Source: Acetomicrobium thermoterrenum DSM 13490 | GTDB lineage: Bacteria > Synergistota > Synergistia > Synergistales > Acetomicrobiaceae | Reading direction: 5' to 3' | Length of the DNA stretch: 64,000 nt | NCBI RefSeq assembly: GCF_900107215.1 | Contig: NZ_FNPD01000008.1 | Coordinates: 46,316-110,315 of the forward strand | Part shown: positions 9,177-17,900 of the stretch, piece after piece | How the letters are laid out: each line of letters starts with the position of its first letter | Numbering within the stretch: position 1 is the stretch's first letter | Notes under the pieces: model-generated | What the model was told of the DNA's origin: nothing | What the model saw: only the letters and a program-made list of their open reading frames with translations | Database searches by the model: none | Made by a program: the position numbers and the translations under genes

Positions 9177-9520
9177 TATGTAAAGGTGACCTCGGCAGGA
9201 AAAAATCCAAGCGCATCCTTGAGGGAATTAACAGCTGTGCTTAGGGCATTTTCCACGGAGGCAACTTCGCCCGTAAGGATGACACAACCCGTGAATCTAT
9301 CCACAAACTCCACGTTTACGGCAGAGGATTTACTCGCTATGTCGGCGGCTATTATGGCACCCTCGCCGGGGGTAATTGTCATGATGCCTATCGCTCCAGC
9401 CCTGTCGATACCCACTTTCTGACAAAGGTCTCCCTTTGGATTTCTTATAATATGCGCCAAAGTGACTTGTTTGCCGGGGACGTATTCCTGGATAACTCTT
9501 AAACGTTCGCTACCCTCCAC
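9176..9520 (-). CDS. pduU: Circularly permuted BMC shell protein PduU/EutS
   Basis: The 114-residue product matches PduU (116) with the N-terminal RVIQEYVPGKQVTLAHII, which forms the beta-barrel cap over the pore of this circularly permuted BMC hexamer, followed by GIMTITPGEGAIIAADIA and VEFVDRFTGCVILTGEVASVE. I chose GTG 9520 because AGGGGGTG lies about six bases upstream. The longer frame to ATG 9592 has no ribosome binding site and would add 24 residues foreign to the family. It is the first gene of the pdu operon here. Confidence 0.92.
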   Translation of the reverse strand: MEGSERLRVIQEYVPGKQVTLAHIIRNPKGDLCQKVGIDRAGAIGIMTITPGEGAIIAADIASKSSAVNVEFVDRFTGCVILTGEVASVENALSTAVNSLKDALGFFPAEVTFT

Positions 9521-9559
9521 TTGAGCACCCCCTATACCATGTATTAGTAAACTAGGAAA

Positions 9560-9572
9560 GCAATAATATTGC
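9560..9572. promoter_or_regulatory. Dyad GCAATAATATTGC in the pdu promoter region
   Basis: GCAATA-A-TATTGC is a perfect inverted repeat with a single central base, directly beside the possible -10 box of the pdu operon. Fourteen bases of it (CAATAATATTGCAT) recur at 21258-21271 inside a longer dyad upstream of leucine dehydrogenase. It may be an operator; the cognate regulator is unknown. Confidence 0.35.
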
Positions 9573-9602
9573 ATTAAAAGCAAATAACTCATTTTTGATC
9601 AA
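9573..9602 (-). promoter_or_regulatory. Possible promoter of the pdu operon
   Basis: On the minus strand TTGATC (9602-9597) and TTTAAT (9578-9573) are spaced by 18 bases, about 50 bases upstream of the pduU start. The -10 box has one mismatch to TATAAT and the -35 box two. The match is modest, as expected for an activator-dependent promoter. Confidence 0.3.
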
Positions 9603-9624
9603 ATTTTGTGCTAGCGCATACGAC

Positions 9625-9657
9625 AAAGGACCTGAGATGCTCTTCCTCAGGTCCTTT
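9625..9657 (-). terminator. Hairpin terminator between the regulator gene and pduU
   Basis: A perfect 12-bp stem, AAAGGACCTGAG (9625-9636) with CTCAGGTCCTTT (9646-9657), has a nine-base loop and short T-runs on both sides. It lies 60 bases after the stop of the response regulator gene and so separates that transcript from the pdu operon. Confidence 0.7.
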
Positions 9658-9716
9658 TACTAAACTTTTGTTTTCTTGCTCATATTTCTATTACTGAAAA
9701 AACAATTCATCCGGCA

Positions 9717-11312
9717 TCAGGTGCCATCTTTTAAAAAGGGAAGTGATTTCTTGTATTCACTTGGGGAATAACCAACCATTTCCTTAAAGAGGGTGCTGAA
9801 GTAAGCGATATTTTCATATCCCACAGCGGAAGCTGTCTCGGTGACGTTGTATCCCATTGCAAGTAATTTCTTAGCGCGTTCTATGCGCTTTTCTTTTATG
9901 ACATCAATAAACCTCTTGTTCAAGACCCTTCCGAACATCCTGCTCAAATGGCTGGGGCTAACATATACGTGTTGGGCAACTTTGGATAAATTAGCCTCGC
10001 CCAAATTTTCCTCAATGTACGTTAAGGCCTTTTGAATCAATACCAATTCCGGATCTTTTACACTCTGCCTGACCCTCCACGCCTCTTCGAGGGAGATAAA
10101 AAACATGTTTTTTAGGTCGACGAGGCTCCTGACCGGTATCATCATATCCCTAACCTGCCTTCTGGCCCAAGTCTTGATAGCCTCTTCGTCGCATTTCAGA
10201 TCTAAAAGCAACTGACATATTTGACCTAAATAGCCTCCAAACAGCAATCTTACAACTTCTACGTTGGCCCTTGTTACTTCACATTGAGATAAAAGAGAGA
10301 ACAACCTGTTGACTCCCTCGTTTACAAGTTGCAATTGCCCATCTCTTATACCTTCCAAAACGACCGAAAATGATTCGTTGAAATCAATTTGGCCGGCATC
10401 CGTTTTTACCTTTTCCACTTTGGGCTTAAGTTGCCCGTATATGAAGTTCCCAAAACCCTCTAAAATGCTTTCTTCCAGCGTCTCTTCCAAACTGGGTAGA
10501 ATCTCCGAAATTTCGTTTAAATCTCTGATTTTCCCCATATAAACGATATTGCAATGGATATCGTTTTGTAAAGCCATGTCGAAAACTTTATACGCAACTG
10601 TCTCAGGACTTTCCAAGGGAGCATTAAAAAATATGAGAGTTATGTAATGAACCCAGGGTACCAAAAAAACAGACTCCCCCAAGGTTCTTTGAAGTTCTCC
10701 CAAAAGGGTCAGCTGAGGCCACTGGTTCTCCTCTACATCTGATGTACCCAAAGCTACCACTCCAAAGACATGCAACTCCCTTGTAGGTAAAAATCCAACT
10801 TCCCTAGCCACGTTTTTGAGCCCCTCGGTAATCTCTTCGCCGTTAATTATGCTCTGCATCATCAGGGATGCCACGAAGTTCTTGTTATCCAATATAAACT
10901 TTTTCAGCCTCAACAGTTGTTGGGACGTTCTGTTGGCTTCCTTTATTTCATCTATCGCTTTGCCTATGGCGTCGCAAAGAGCTTCATCCTTGATCGGTTT
11001 TACCAAAAAAGCATTTACGTTTAGCCCCACAGCCTGCTGGGCGTATTCGAAAAAATCGTAGGCAGTCACAATTATAACCTTGCCCTGAAAACCTTCGCTT
11101 CGCAGCTTTCCCAGTGATGTCAAAGTGTTTCCGCCGGGAACCTTTATATCGAGCAAAACCACGTCAGGATTCCACGAACGTACCTTATTTTCAAAATCCA
11201 CCGTATTAGAAGCCTCGTCCAATTCCAAGTAGACAGGAAAAGATTTGAGCCTTTCGACCAGTGCGCGTCTTTCCAGCGGCTCATCCTCAACGACGAGTAT
11301 TTTCCTGGACAT
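9717..11312 (-). CDS. Response regulator with AraC-type DNA-binding domain
   Basis: The 531-residue product has an N-terminal receiver domain (ILVVEDEPLERRAL; phosphoacceptor Asp55 in VVLLDIKVPGG; conserved Lys in FLVKPIKD), a middle region of about 280 residues without a recognised family, and a C-terminal AraC/XylS double helix-turn-helix (about 425-525, with ANLSKVAQHVYVSPSHLSRM and VGYENIAYFSTLFKEMVGYS). This is the YesN-type architecture. It starts four bases after the stop of the PocR-domain kinase and its ribosome binding site overlaps that stop, so the pair forms a two-component system. Its place just upstream of pduU makes activation of the pdu operon the likely job (inference). Confidence 0.9.
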   Translation of the reverse strand: MSRKILVVEDEPLERRALVERLKSFPVYLELDEASNTVDFENKVRSWNPDVVLLDIKVPGGNTLTSLGKLRSEGFQGKVIIVTAYDFFEYAQQAVGLNVNAFLVKPIKDEALCDAIGKAIDEIKEANRTSQQLLRLKKFILDNKNFVASLMMQSIINGEEITEGLKNVAREVGFLPTRELHVFGVVALGTSDVEENQWPQLTLLGELQRTLGESVFLVPWVHYITLIFFNAPLESPETVAYKVFDMALQNDIHCNIVYMGKIRDLNEISEILPSLEETLEESILEGFGNFIYGQLKPKVEKVKTDAGQIDFNESFSVVLEGIRDGQLQLVNEGVNRLFSLLSQCEVTRANVEVVRLLFGGYLGQICQLLLDLKCDEEAIKTWARRQVRDMMIPVRSLVDLKNMFFISLEEAWRVRQSVKDPELVLIQKALTYIEENLGEANLSKVAQHVYVSPSHLSRMFGRVLNKRFIDVIKEKRIERAKKLLAMGYNVTETASAVGYENIAYFSTLFKEMVGYSPSEYKKSLPFLKDGT

Positions 11313-11315
11313 GAC

Positions 11316-12524
11316 CTAATCCTCCACAGATGGTAAGCTTAGACTTACTTTCGTACCGACTTCTGGTTCGCTCCATATATCGAATAATGCCTCTCTTCCG
11401 TAAAGTAATTTAAGCCTCTCTTTAACATGGGAAATACCCACGCCCTCGGATATTTCGTCCAAGGAACAACCGACTCCGTTGTCCTCTATGGTGATCTCCA
11501 GTTTCTTATTCTCAATCTTGGCGCTTATGCAAACCAATCCCGGTTTGAGAGAAGGCTCGATCCCATGAACAACGGCATTTTCAACTATTGGTTGAAGTAT
11601 TAAAAAGGGAATCTTGCACGATAAAGCCTCAGGCTCTATGTCTAAAATATATGAAAAACGATCGCCAAATCTGACCTTTTGTATGGCTAAATACTGTTTC
11701 AGGCACTCGATCTCGCTTGAAAGGGGGACCATTTCTTCCCTGGATTGCCTTTTCAGTATATATCTTAAATAGTCAGCGAATTGGACAGTAAGTTCTTGTG
11801 TTTGAGGAGCTCCTTCGAACATTGCCAAGCGAGACATGATATTTAAAGTATTAAACATAAAATGAGGGTTTAACTGGTTTTGGAGGGCCTTGAGCTGAGT
11901 CATTTTCAAGTTCCTTTCAAGCATCTCCTTGTCGCGCTGAGCTGTGACCAACTCCATAGTCCTGTGCAGCAGCTTGCTTTCTATCAAATGGCGCTCGCAT
12001 AACTCTACGACGTGAGAAGCCATGACATTTAAGAGATTCATGGCATTCATTACGGTTGACTCGTCTACAACGGGAAGAGCCAAAAAATCATTGACCCAAT
12101 CGTCCAATTCATCGGCGCTACATGGCCAAAGGGGAGCTATTTCGCTGCGAACCTCCTCCTCTGTATAGGGCCTGAGTAACACCTGGCCGCACAATAACGT
12201 GCCTACCAATCTACCTTCGATCATGAGCGGACTTGCCATATCGATCAACCCGCAATGGCATCGATAAACCAGAGGACCTCCCGAATCTAGGGCATGTAGA
12301 CCTCCCCAAGCATCGCTTTTTTCGCAACCGCACCTACCTTCGGGGTGAGAGCGAAGCCTCCGACAAAAGGCACAAAAATTGCTGGGTATCGTCAGCGCAG
12401 TTCCGTCAGTAGCAGCTATCACGGCACCAACATGCATAGCCGCGGCAAATCTGTCTACCAGATCTTTGAGTTTTTCCAGCTCGACTATCTCATTCCACCA
12501 TTCATAGGAACCATAACTCGCCAT
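11316..12524 (-). CDS. PocR-domain sensor histidine kinase (LytS/YesM-type)
   Basis: The 402-residue product begins with a PocR sensory domain (about 10-165) containing the cysteine-rich signature FCAFCRRL, GRCGCE and YRCHCGL. PocR domains bind small hydrocarbon ligands, and in Salmonella PocR activates pdu and cob genes with 1,2-propanediol. It is followed by a coiled linker, the His_kinase H-box LNPHFMFNTLN near residue 220 and a GHKL ATPase domain (N-box VENAVVHG, G1 EDNGVG). No membrane segment is visible, so it should sense a cytosolic ligand. It appears to lead a two-gene operon with the AraC-type regulator. Confidence 0.9.
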   Translation of the reverse strand: MASYGSYEWWNEIVELEKLKDLVDRFAAAMHVGAVIAATDGTALTIPSNFCAFCRRLRSHPEGRCGCEKSDAWGGLHALDSGGPLVYRCHCGLIDMASPLMIEGRLVGTLLCGQVLLRPYTEEEVRSEIAPLWPCSADELDDWVNDFLALPVVDESTVMNAMNLLNVMASHVVELCERHLIESKLLHRTMELVTAQRDKEMLERNLKMTQLKALQNQLNPHFMFNTLNIMSRLAMFEGAPQTQELTVQFADYLRYILKRQSREEMVPLSSEIECLKQYLAIQKVRFGDRFSYILDIEPEALSCKIPFLILQPIVENAVVHGIEPSLKPGLVCISAKIENKKLEITIEDNGVGCSLDEISEGVGISHVKERLKLLYGREALFDIWSEPEVGTKVSLSLPSVED

Positions 12525-12802
12525 CTTATCGTCTCTCTAGAAATCGCTAACATTATCTTAATTGCTATATTTAATTATAACTTATCATTTTCCTCTTCCA
12601 AAAGTTCTTTTATACAATGACAGTGTCAAATTCCTGTAAGATTCTAGAAACACGCCCCATAACATATCCAAAGGACTTGGTCTGCCCTTGTTTGGCTTTC
12701 TTTATAGCCAAATATCTTTCTCTACAATTAACTTCCAAAAGCCTCCTGAGCGCTTTTTAGAACTATTTCATATTATTTAATATTTATCCGCAAGCCATGA
12801 CA
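12525..12802. other. Intergenic region with a short orphan frame
   Basis: This 278-base stretch separates the kinase from the dipeptidase, both on the minus strand. It must hold the kinase promoter. On the minus strand a frame of about 42 codons (12738 to 12610) reads like protein (EVNCRERYLAIKKAKQGQ, then YVMGRVSRILQEF) and sits close to an AGGAGG, but the spacing is too short for a good start. It may be the end of a lost gene; I recognise no family. Confidence 0.3.
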
Positions 12803-14215
12803 TCATGATGAAAAATTATGTAGTAGTTTTTCCAATACACTTACCACTCTCTTCACACATTGGGCTGTAAACTGATCAAAGATTTCGGCTCTGCCCTTCT
12901 TGTCGTTGCCACCAATTCGTTGTGCTCTTTCAATTATTTCGGGTACTTCCTGCTCAAAAGAAGACTCTAATTCGTCGAAATACGATCGCACAACAGGATT
13001 TCTTTCGTCGTAATATCCTGGCAAGCTCGCTATTGGATCTCCTTTAGTAAGGTCCATCAACCTTCTAAAAAGCCACCAATAGGACTTAGGGGAAAAACTG
13101 TCTTCGGTCGCACTGACAGGAGGAGTTAATACCTTTCCAAAAGAACCTGCCTCGCTTACAGTTTCTGGCAACGCCGATCCGTCCACGAAAAAGGGGACAT
13201 AACAGCTATTGCAGGGAGGTCCCGGAGCCCACCAAAAAACAGGTATATCATCGTCATTTTTAGGAAGCACAGCAACACAGGAACTTGAAGTATTGCCCCA
13301 CGTAAATCCAGTAGGAGAAACATGCATACATATACTCTGGAAATCTGGATCAGCTGCGTCAAAATATGGACCTTCTAAAAATGTTCCCTCATAGTGATCT
13401 CTCGCTATTGTCTTCATGACAGATAAATCGATCCTGCCATAACTCTGTTTAAGTATATCTCTGCTTCTTTGTGCCCTAATGTGTGAAACCTGTCTTGAAT
13501 TCATATCATCGATATACGCCCTGGCAAAATCAAAAGATCCTCTTAACTTTTCAGGCCACCACTTCATCATAATAGCATAGTCCACGATATCCGATGAACC
13601 TGCATCCCAATGATTTCTTATCGATGGCTCATTAGATATCGAAGCAATCCCGCCAATAACCCTTCTGGCCACCCATCTTTTACCGACTGTCTCTACAATC
13701 CATGCTTCTTTTCTATCTGCAACTATATAGGAATTATCATAACCTCCCTGAACATGATCCTGGGAAGGAACGCCGGAACCGAACTGGCCATGCTCTTCCA
13801 CCAATTTTCCTATCACATAAATAGCTTCTTCTGCACTTATAGCCCTTTCTAATGCTAAACGTACAATATCCATCCCCGTCAAACCAAGATCGGGCCCTTT
13901 GCCAATCTGGTACTTTTTAGCTGAATCCCTAAACCCTTTGGTAAATATGGCTTCATTGCCAATCACAACACCATACTCGTTTATCCCCTCTTCATATCCC
14001 CAACACCAATAAGGGCTCGAGCCCAAGGTTGTTAAGGTCATATCAACCTGTGGAATTGAAATATATTCTAATTGTATGGCGCTACCCCTTGGCCACTCAC
14101 GGCTAGAATGAAGAACTAGGGGTTGACAATCGAAAAAAGGACGGTCGCTGTTTTTCCCAAATATTACACTGCCCGAAGCTGTTGCATCTCTTAAAGCCAC
14201 CCAAGTATCACACAC
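12803..14215 (-). CDS. C69-family dipeptidase
   Basis: The 470-residue product starts MCDTWVALRDATASG, giving the catalytic cysteine as residue 2 that becomes the N-terminal nucleophile of peptidase family C69. The family signature GKNSDRP follows at residues 20-26. The enzymes cut dipeptides in the cytoplasm and are common in amino-acid-fermenting anaerobes. The gene stands alone: 278 bases separate it from the kinase downstream and 320 from the kinase gene upstream. Confidence 0.88.
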   Translation of the reverse strand: MCDTWVALRDATASGSVIFGKNSDRPFFDCQPLVLHSSREWPRGSAIQLEYISIPQVDMTLTTLGSSPYWCWGYEEGINEYGVVIGNEAIFTKGFRDSAKKYQIGKGPDLGLTGMDIVRLALERAISAEEAIYVIGKLVEEHGQFGSGVPSQDHVQGGYDNSYIVADRKEAWIVETVGKRWVARRVIGGIASISNEPSIRNHWDAGSSDIVDYAIMMKWWPEKLRGSFDFARAYIDDMNSRQVSHIRAQRSRDILKQSYGRIDLSVMKTIARDHYEGTFLEGPYFDAADPDFQSICMHVSPTGFTWGNTSSSCVAVLPKNDDDIPVFWWAPGPPCNSCYVPFFVDGSALPETVSEAGSFGKVLTPPVSATEDSFSPKSYWWLFRRLMDLTKGDPIASLPGYYDERNPVVRSYFDELESSFEQEVPEIIERAQRIGGNDKKGRAEIFDQFTAQCVKRVVSVLEKLLHNFSS

Positions 14216-14535
14216 GGTTATCTCTCCTCTCTATTGGTCTAGCTTTTATATACAAAAAGGTGTCGAATGGTTAGAATATCGACAAAACTCCCTTAAAACG
14301 AACTTCCATAGCATCACAGAACCTCACCGTGGGCAATATTTCAAGCAGTATGAAAACACTCCGATGGCAAGAGCTCTAACACCATCTTTTTGTATATATT
14401 TCTGCCAAGTAATTCTTGTTATATATTTTCTCATCGCTTCATTCATACATTCATGCGATCTCGCTATTTTTGAAGGGACAAAAGGAAAGGCACTTGAGAT
14501 ATCCCCTTTTGTCCCTTTGACAAATAATTTCAAGG
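14216..14535. other. Intergenic region with one strong hairpin
   Basis: Apart from the hairpin at 14473-14517 I see no gene. The minus-strand frame here runs out of phase from the end of the FGGY kinase and resembles no known protein. The left part must contain the dipeptidase promoter. Confidence 0.4.
14473..14517 (-). terminator. Hairpin after the FGGY kinase gene
   Basis: A perfect 13-bp stem, AAGGGACAAAAGG (14473-14485) with CCTTTTGTCCCTT (14505-14517), has a 19-base loop and begins 19 bases after the kinase stop codon. No clear T-run follows on either strand, so it may act as an mRNA-stabilising hairpin rather than a classic intrinsic terminator. Confidence 0.5.
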
Positions 14536-16077
14536 TTAGAAACGTTGTGTCAGTATGTCCTGCAAAAGATCCCAATCGTCCCACACGTGTTCATACAACC
14601 GTCGATACAACGTATAAAAGGCCCTTGCCCGTTTCGTCTTCTCCACATCTGGCTGGTATTGTCTCTCTAATTGGACTGTTTTATTGACGGCATCCTCGAT
14701 ATCTTTGTATAAACCGACAGCTATCCCTGCGACTAAAGCCGTACCCTTGGCTCCGAACTCGGAACCTTTAGGCACTTCCAGGGGAAGCCCGGTCATGTCC
14801 GATAGAAGCTGACACCAAAAGGCACTTTGGGCACCGCCCCCCGATATCCTTACTCGATTTACCTTCATGGGGATGTATTGATAACAGTCCATCATTGAAA
14901 ATCCCACGCCCTCATATACCGCTCTTACAAGATTGTCTCTATTGTGAGTAGCGGTGATCCCGAAAAACTGGGCTCTGGCAGTGGGCTTGACAAAGGGGGC
15001 TCTTTCGCCGCTAGCGCTAAGGTAGGGATGATATACCACTCCTCCGGCTCCTATCTCAAGCTTTTTCACGTGCTCTTCTATCACATCGTAGAAGGACATA
15101 CCTCTTTCTGCGGCTTCCTCTTCGTAGGGCCTCCCCACCTGCGCCAAAATCCAATCGAGGTTGGGCGTTCCCATCATGACTCCCATGGCCCTCACCCACA
15201 GTCCGGAAAATCCGTGACACATTGTAAATCCAACGTTCATCGGCTCTATATAAGGACCGTCCATTACTACCTCGTTAAAGCATGTGGTACCAATTATGGA
15301 GCAGGCATCGCCAGGGTGTATAGCACCCACGCCGGTAGCCGTGGCGATCACATCGAAGGGTCCTCCTATTACCGGTATGCCCGACGGAAGCCCTAGAAGC
15401 GAAGCCGCCTCTTGGCTAAGGGGTGCATGATTTTCAAGGGGAGCTTTTACAGGGGGAAGTAAATATTCATACTTTAAGGTCCCGTACATCTTCAACAATT
15501 CTTCCGAATATCTGCGTTTAGCTATATCAAAATGCGGAACACATCCGTCGGTCTCATCTGTAGTGATTTCACCGGTTAATTTGTACTTTAGCCAATCCTT
15601 GCAGTACAAGGCCCATCGCGATCTTGTCAAAGACTCCGGTTCGTTTTCGTCGAGCCATTTAATTATTGCAGCCTGAACCCCAGAAAAAAGAACGGAGCCC
15701 AAAATCTTATAGGCCTTATCGCTTATGCCCTCTGCTTGCCATCTTGCAATTAAATCTCCCGCTCTTCCGTCTGACCATAAAATGGCAGGACGCACCGGAT
15801 TGCCCTTTTCGTCAATGAGCCAACACCCATCTCCTTGTCCCGTCACTCCCATGGCGCATACCTGTTTGCCGGGGACGCCGCTTTTTGTGACGGCCTCTTT
15901 AATAGTTTTGACTACGGCTTCCCATACTTCGTTCATATCCTGTTCGTCCCAATTTGGCCTTGGGTTTAACACAGCAGTCCTTTGCCTAGCCACTGCCAGC
16001 TCATTGCCCTCTTCGTCAAAAACCACGCTTTTGACCATAGATGTGCCCGCATCGATCCCTATCAAAAACTTTTTCAT
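14536..16077 (-). CDS. FGGY-family carbohydrate kinase
   Basis: The 513-residue product has the FGGY kinase layout: N-terminal ATP-fold loop LIGIDAGTSMVKSVVFD, the sugar-site segment MGVTGQGDGCWLID and ILWSDGRAGD, and the C-terminal signature VRISGGGAQSAFWCQLLSD. The family phosphorylates ketoses, polyols or glycerol. The substrate cannot be read from sequence; the GQGDG motif resembles that of erythritol and xylulose-type kinases. It ends an apparent operon with a 2-hydroxyacid dehydrogenase and a class II aldolase (42-base gap upstream), which suggests kinase-then-aldolase breakdown of a sugar. ATG 16077 follows GAGGAGGG. Confidence 0.88.
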   Translation of the reverse strand: MKKFLIGIDAGTSMVKSVVFDEEGNELAVARQRTAVLNPRPNWDEQDMNEVWEAVVKTIKEAVTKSGVPGKQVCAMGVTGQGDGCWLIDEKGNPVRPAILWSDGRAGDLIARWQAEGISDKAYKILGSVLFSGVQAAIIKWLDENEPESLTRSRWALYCKDWLKYKLTGEITTDETDGCVPHFDIAKRRYSEELLKMYGTLKYEYLLPPVKAPLENHAPLSQEAASLLGLPSGIPVIGGPFDVIATATGVGAIHPGDACSIIGTTCFNEVVMDGPYIEPMNVGFTMCHGFSGLWVRAMGVMMGTPNLDWILAQVGRPYEEEAAERGMSFYDVIEEHVKKLEIGAGGVVYHPYLSASGERAPFVKPTARAQFFGITATHNRDNLVRAVYEGVGFSMMDCYQYIPMKVNRVRISGGGAQSAFWCQLLSDMTGLPLEVPKGSEFGAKGTALVAGIAVGLYKDIEDAVNKTVQLERQYQPDVEKTKRARAFYTLYRRLYEHVWDDWDLLQDILTQRF

Positions 16078-16119
16078 CCCTATCCCTCCTCACTCGGTTT
16101 TCACTAAAGATCAAGCGAA

Positions 16120-17148
16120 TCAGCTAAATATTTCTTTATTGACGCAATTTTTTAGCTCTCCCTTATCAAAATACAAATAAAGCGATCCGGCGACCGTTTC
16201 AATGCCCCTGATCGCACTTTTTTGCGACGCCCCTGCGATGTGGGGCGTCAACAGGACGTTATCCAGCTTCGTCAAAGGATGATCGGGGGGCAGCGGTTCG
16301 GGATCAAACACATCTAAAGCGGCACCCTTTATTTTCCCCTTCGCCAAAGCTTCGTAGAGGGCATCGTAATCCACTATGCCGCCTCTTGCCGTGTTGACGA
16401 AATAAGAAGTGGACTTCATCAAGTTAAATTTACTTCCATCCATCATCTTCTCCGTCTCGGGGGAAAGCCTGACATGCAAACTGACCACATCTGCCGTCTT
16501 CAAAAGCTCCTCAAAACTTGTGCTTTTGTGTCCTTCTTCTTCAATAATTGAAGGCGTTACATAGGGATCGTAAACTAAAACTTGGCATCCAAATAGGGAA
16601 AACATCTTTGCGACGTTACGCCCTACTTTTCCGTAGCCCACTATGCCGACAGTAAGATCGGAAAGTTCCGGGCCGACCTTGTCGTAAAGATATAGGTCGC
16701 CCCTCCATATCCCACGTTTTAACTCATAGTGTCCTAAAGCCATGTTTTTCATCAAAGCCAGCGTTGCGCCAACAGTAAATTCGACCACTGCCGATTCGTT
16801 TCTGCCGGGACTATTGAAAAGCGGAATTTTCATTGAGGTACAAGCTTTTATGTTGACGTTGACGGGACCTCCCCGTGTACACGCAACTGCCTTTAGTTTT
16901 GAAGCAGCTTGTAATAAAGCTTCGGTAACGGGCGCCGTATCGACTACTAAGACATCTGCATCCTTGACTAGAGGCATCAGCTCATCAGGGGTGCCAGAAC
17001 ACTCTTTTACTTCATCGGTATCGTAAAATGGTTCGTTGGGCCAAGGGACTTCGTGTTCGACAAATTCCGCATCGGGAAAATACTTCCTAAACACATCTAC
17101 GAAGAGAAAGCTTTTTACGAAGCCATCTCCTACAACTAGAAACTTCAT
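16120..17148 (-). CDS. D-isomer-specific 2-hydroxyacid dehydrogenase
   Basis: The 342-residue product is of the phosphoglycerate dehydrogenase type. The NAD-binding loop is VGIVGYGKVGRNVAKMF near residue 167, followed by an acidic residue (VYDPY) typical of NAD use. The catalytic triad is present as Arg in SLHVRLSPETE, Glu in DVFDPEPLP and His in LLTPHIAGAS. The N-terminal substrate domain is unusual for SerA and there is no ACT domain, so it is unlikely to be the serine pathway enzyme. It lies 10 bases after the aldolase gene in the same operon and probably handles a sugar-acid or lactate-like intermediate (inference). Confidence 0.85.
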   Translation of the reverse strand: MKFLVVGDGFVKSFLFVDVFRKYFPDAEFVEHEVPWPNEPFYDTDEVKECSGTPDELMPLVKDADVLVVDTAPVTEALLQAASKLKAVACTRGGPVNVNIKACTSMKIPLFNSPGRNESAVVEFTVGATLALMKNMALGHYELKRGIWRGDLYLYDKVGPELSDLTVGIVGYGKVGRNVAKMFSLFGCQVLVYDPYVTPSIIEEEGHKSTSFEELLKTADVVSLHVRLSPETEKMMDGSKFNLMKSTSYFVNTARGGIVDYDALYEALAKGKIKGAALDVFDPEPLPPDHPLTKLDNVLLTPHIAGASQKSAIRGIETVAGSLYLYFDKGELKNCVNKEIFS

Positions 17149-17158
17149 CTCGCATCAC

Positions 17159-17803
17159 TCACTTCTGCCCATAGGTCTTAAACTTTTCCAACATCAGATC
17201 CATCTCATCATCGGAGAGTATCGTCGGTTCACCAACGCACTTGGCCCTATAGTAGATTTCGCAAACCATCTCAATTATCTCTGCGATACCGAAGGCAGAG
17301 GGCATATCGGGGCCAACGGCTATAAGGCCATGATTAGCCAACAGAACGGCGTTGTATTCTTTGCCCATCGTATTATACGCAGCGTCAGCTATCTCCTGGG
17401 TGCCGAAGGTAGCGTAGGGTGCACAGGGGACCTTCTTTCCTGCATAGGCTATAAGGTAACTGGCGGGAGGCACATCCCAACGCAAGGTTGCTATGGTAGT
17501 GGCAAACATGGAGTGCGTATGGACTACAGCTTTTACGTCCTCTCTGTTCTGATAGAAAATCAGATGCATCCTCCATTCGCTCGATGGTTTTCTAAAGCCA
17601 TCGACTACTTTGCCTTCAAGATTCATTAAAACGATATCCTCAGGCTTAGTCTCGAAATAATCCATCCCGCTGGGAGAGATGGCCATTAAACCTTCTCTTT
17701 TATTAAAAACGCTGATGTTTCCTCCCGTCCCTTTGGTAAGTCCGGCTGTTATGAGTTTTTTGCCATAATCCACTAATACATTTCTTTCTTCCTTCAAAAG
17801 CAA
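17159..17803 (-). CDS. Class II aldolase (L-fuculose-1-phosphate aldolase type)
   Basis: The 214-residue product fits the zinc-dependent AraD/FucA family: phosphate-site GTGGNISV (26-33) and SPSGMDY, catalytic Glu in PSSEWRMH, zinc ligands in VVHTHSMFA and in LANHGL. Members either cleave ketose 1-phosphates (fuculose, rhamnulose) or epimerise ribulose 5-phosphate; this sequence is closest in pattern to the fuculose-phosphate type. Such cleavage gives dihydroxyacetone phosphate and L-lactaldehyde, the precursor of 1,2-propanediol. It is the first gene of the three-gene minus operon, divergent from the Tm-1 gene. TTG 17803 follows GGAGTGG. Confidence 0.88.
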   Translation of the reverse strand: MLLKEERNVLVDYGKKLITAGLTKGTGGNISVFNKREGLMAISPSGMDYFETKPEDIVLMNLEGKVVDGFRKPSSEWRMHLIFYQNREDVKAVVHTHSMFATTIATLRWDVPPASYLIAYAGKKVPCAPYATFGTQEIADAAYNTMGKEYNAVLLANHGLIAVGPDMPSAFGIAEIIEMVCEIYYRAKCVGEPTILSDDEMDLMLEKFKTYGQK

Positions 17804-17900
17804 TTCACACCACTCCTTCTCGAGTATTTTTTTGGATCTTTATAACATATAATAACACTACTACCTTAAGAAAAACTATAACAGGAGGGCGGTGAAACAA

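Noticed and set aside
9521..9592. Longer start for pduU at ATG 9592
   Set aside because: No Shine-Dalgarno sequence precedes it, it would cover the promoter, and the family is 116 residues long.
14324..14584. 86-codon minus-strand frame near the FGGY kinase end
   Set aside because: Most of it lies over the hairpin region in a different phase from the kinase and it resembles nothing known.
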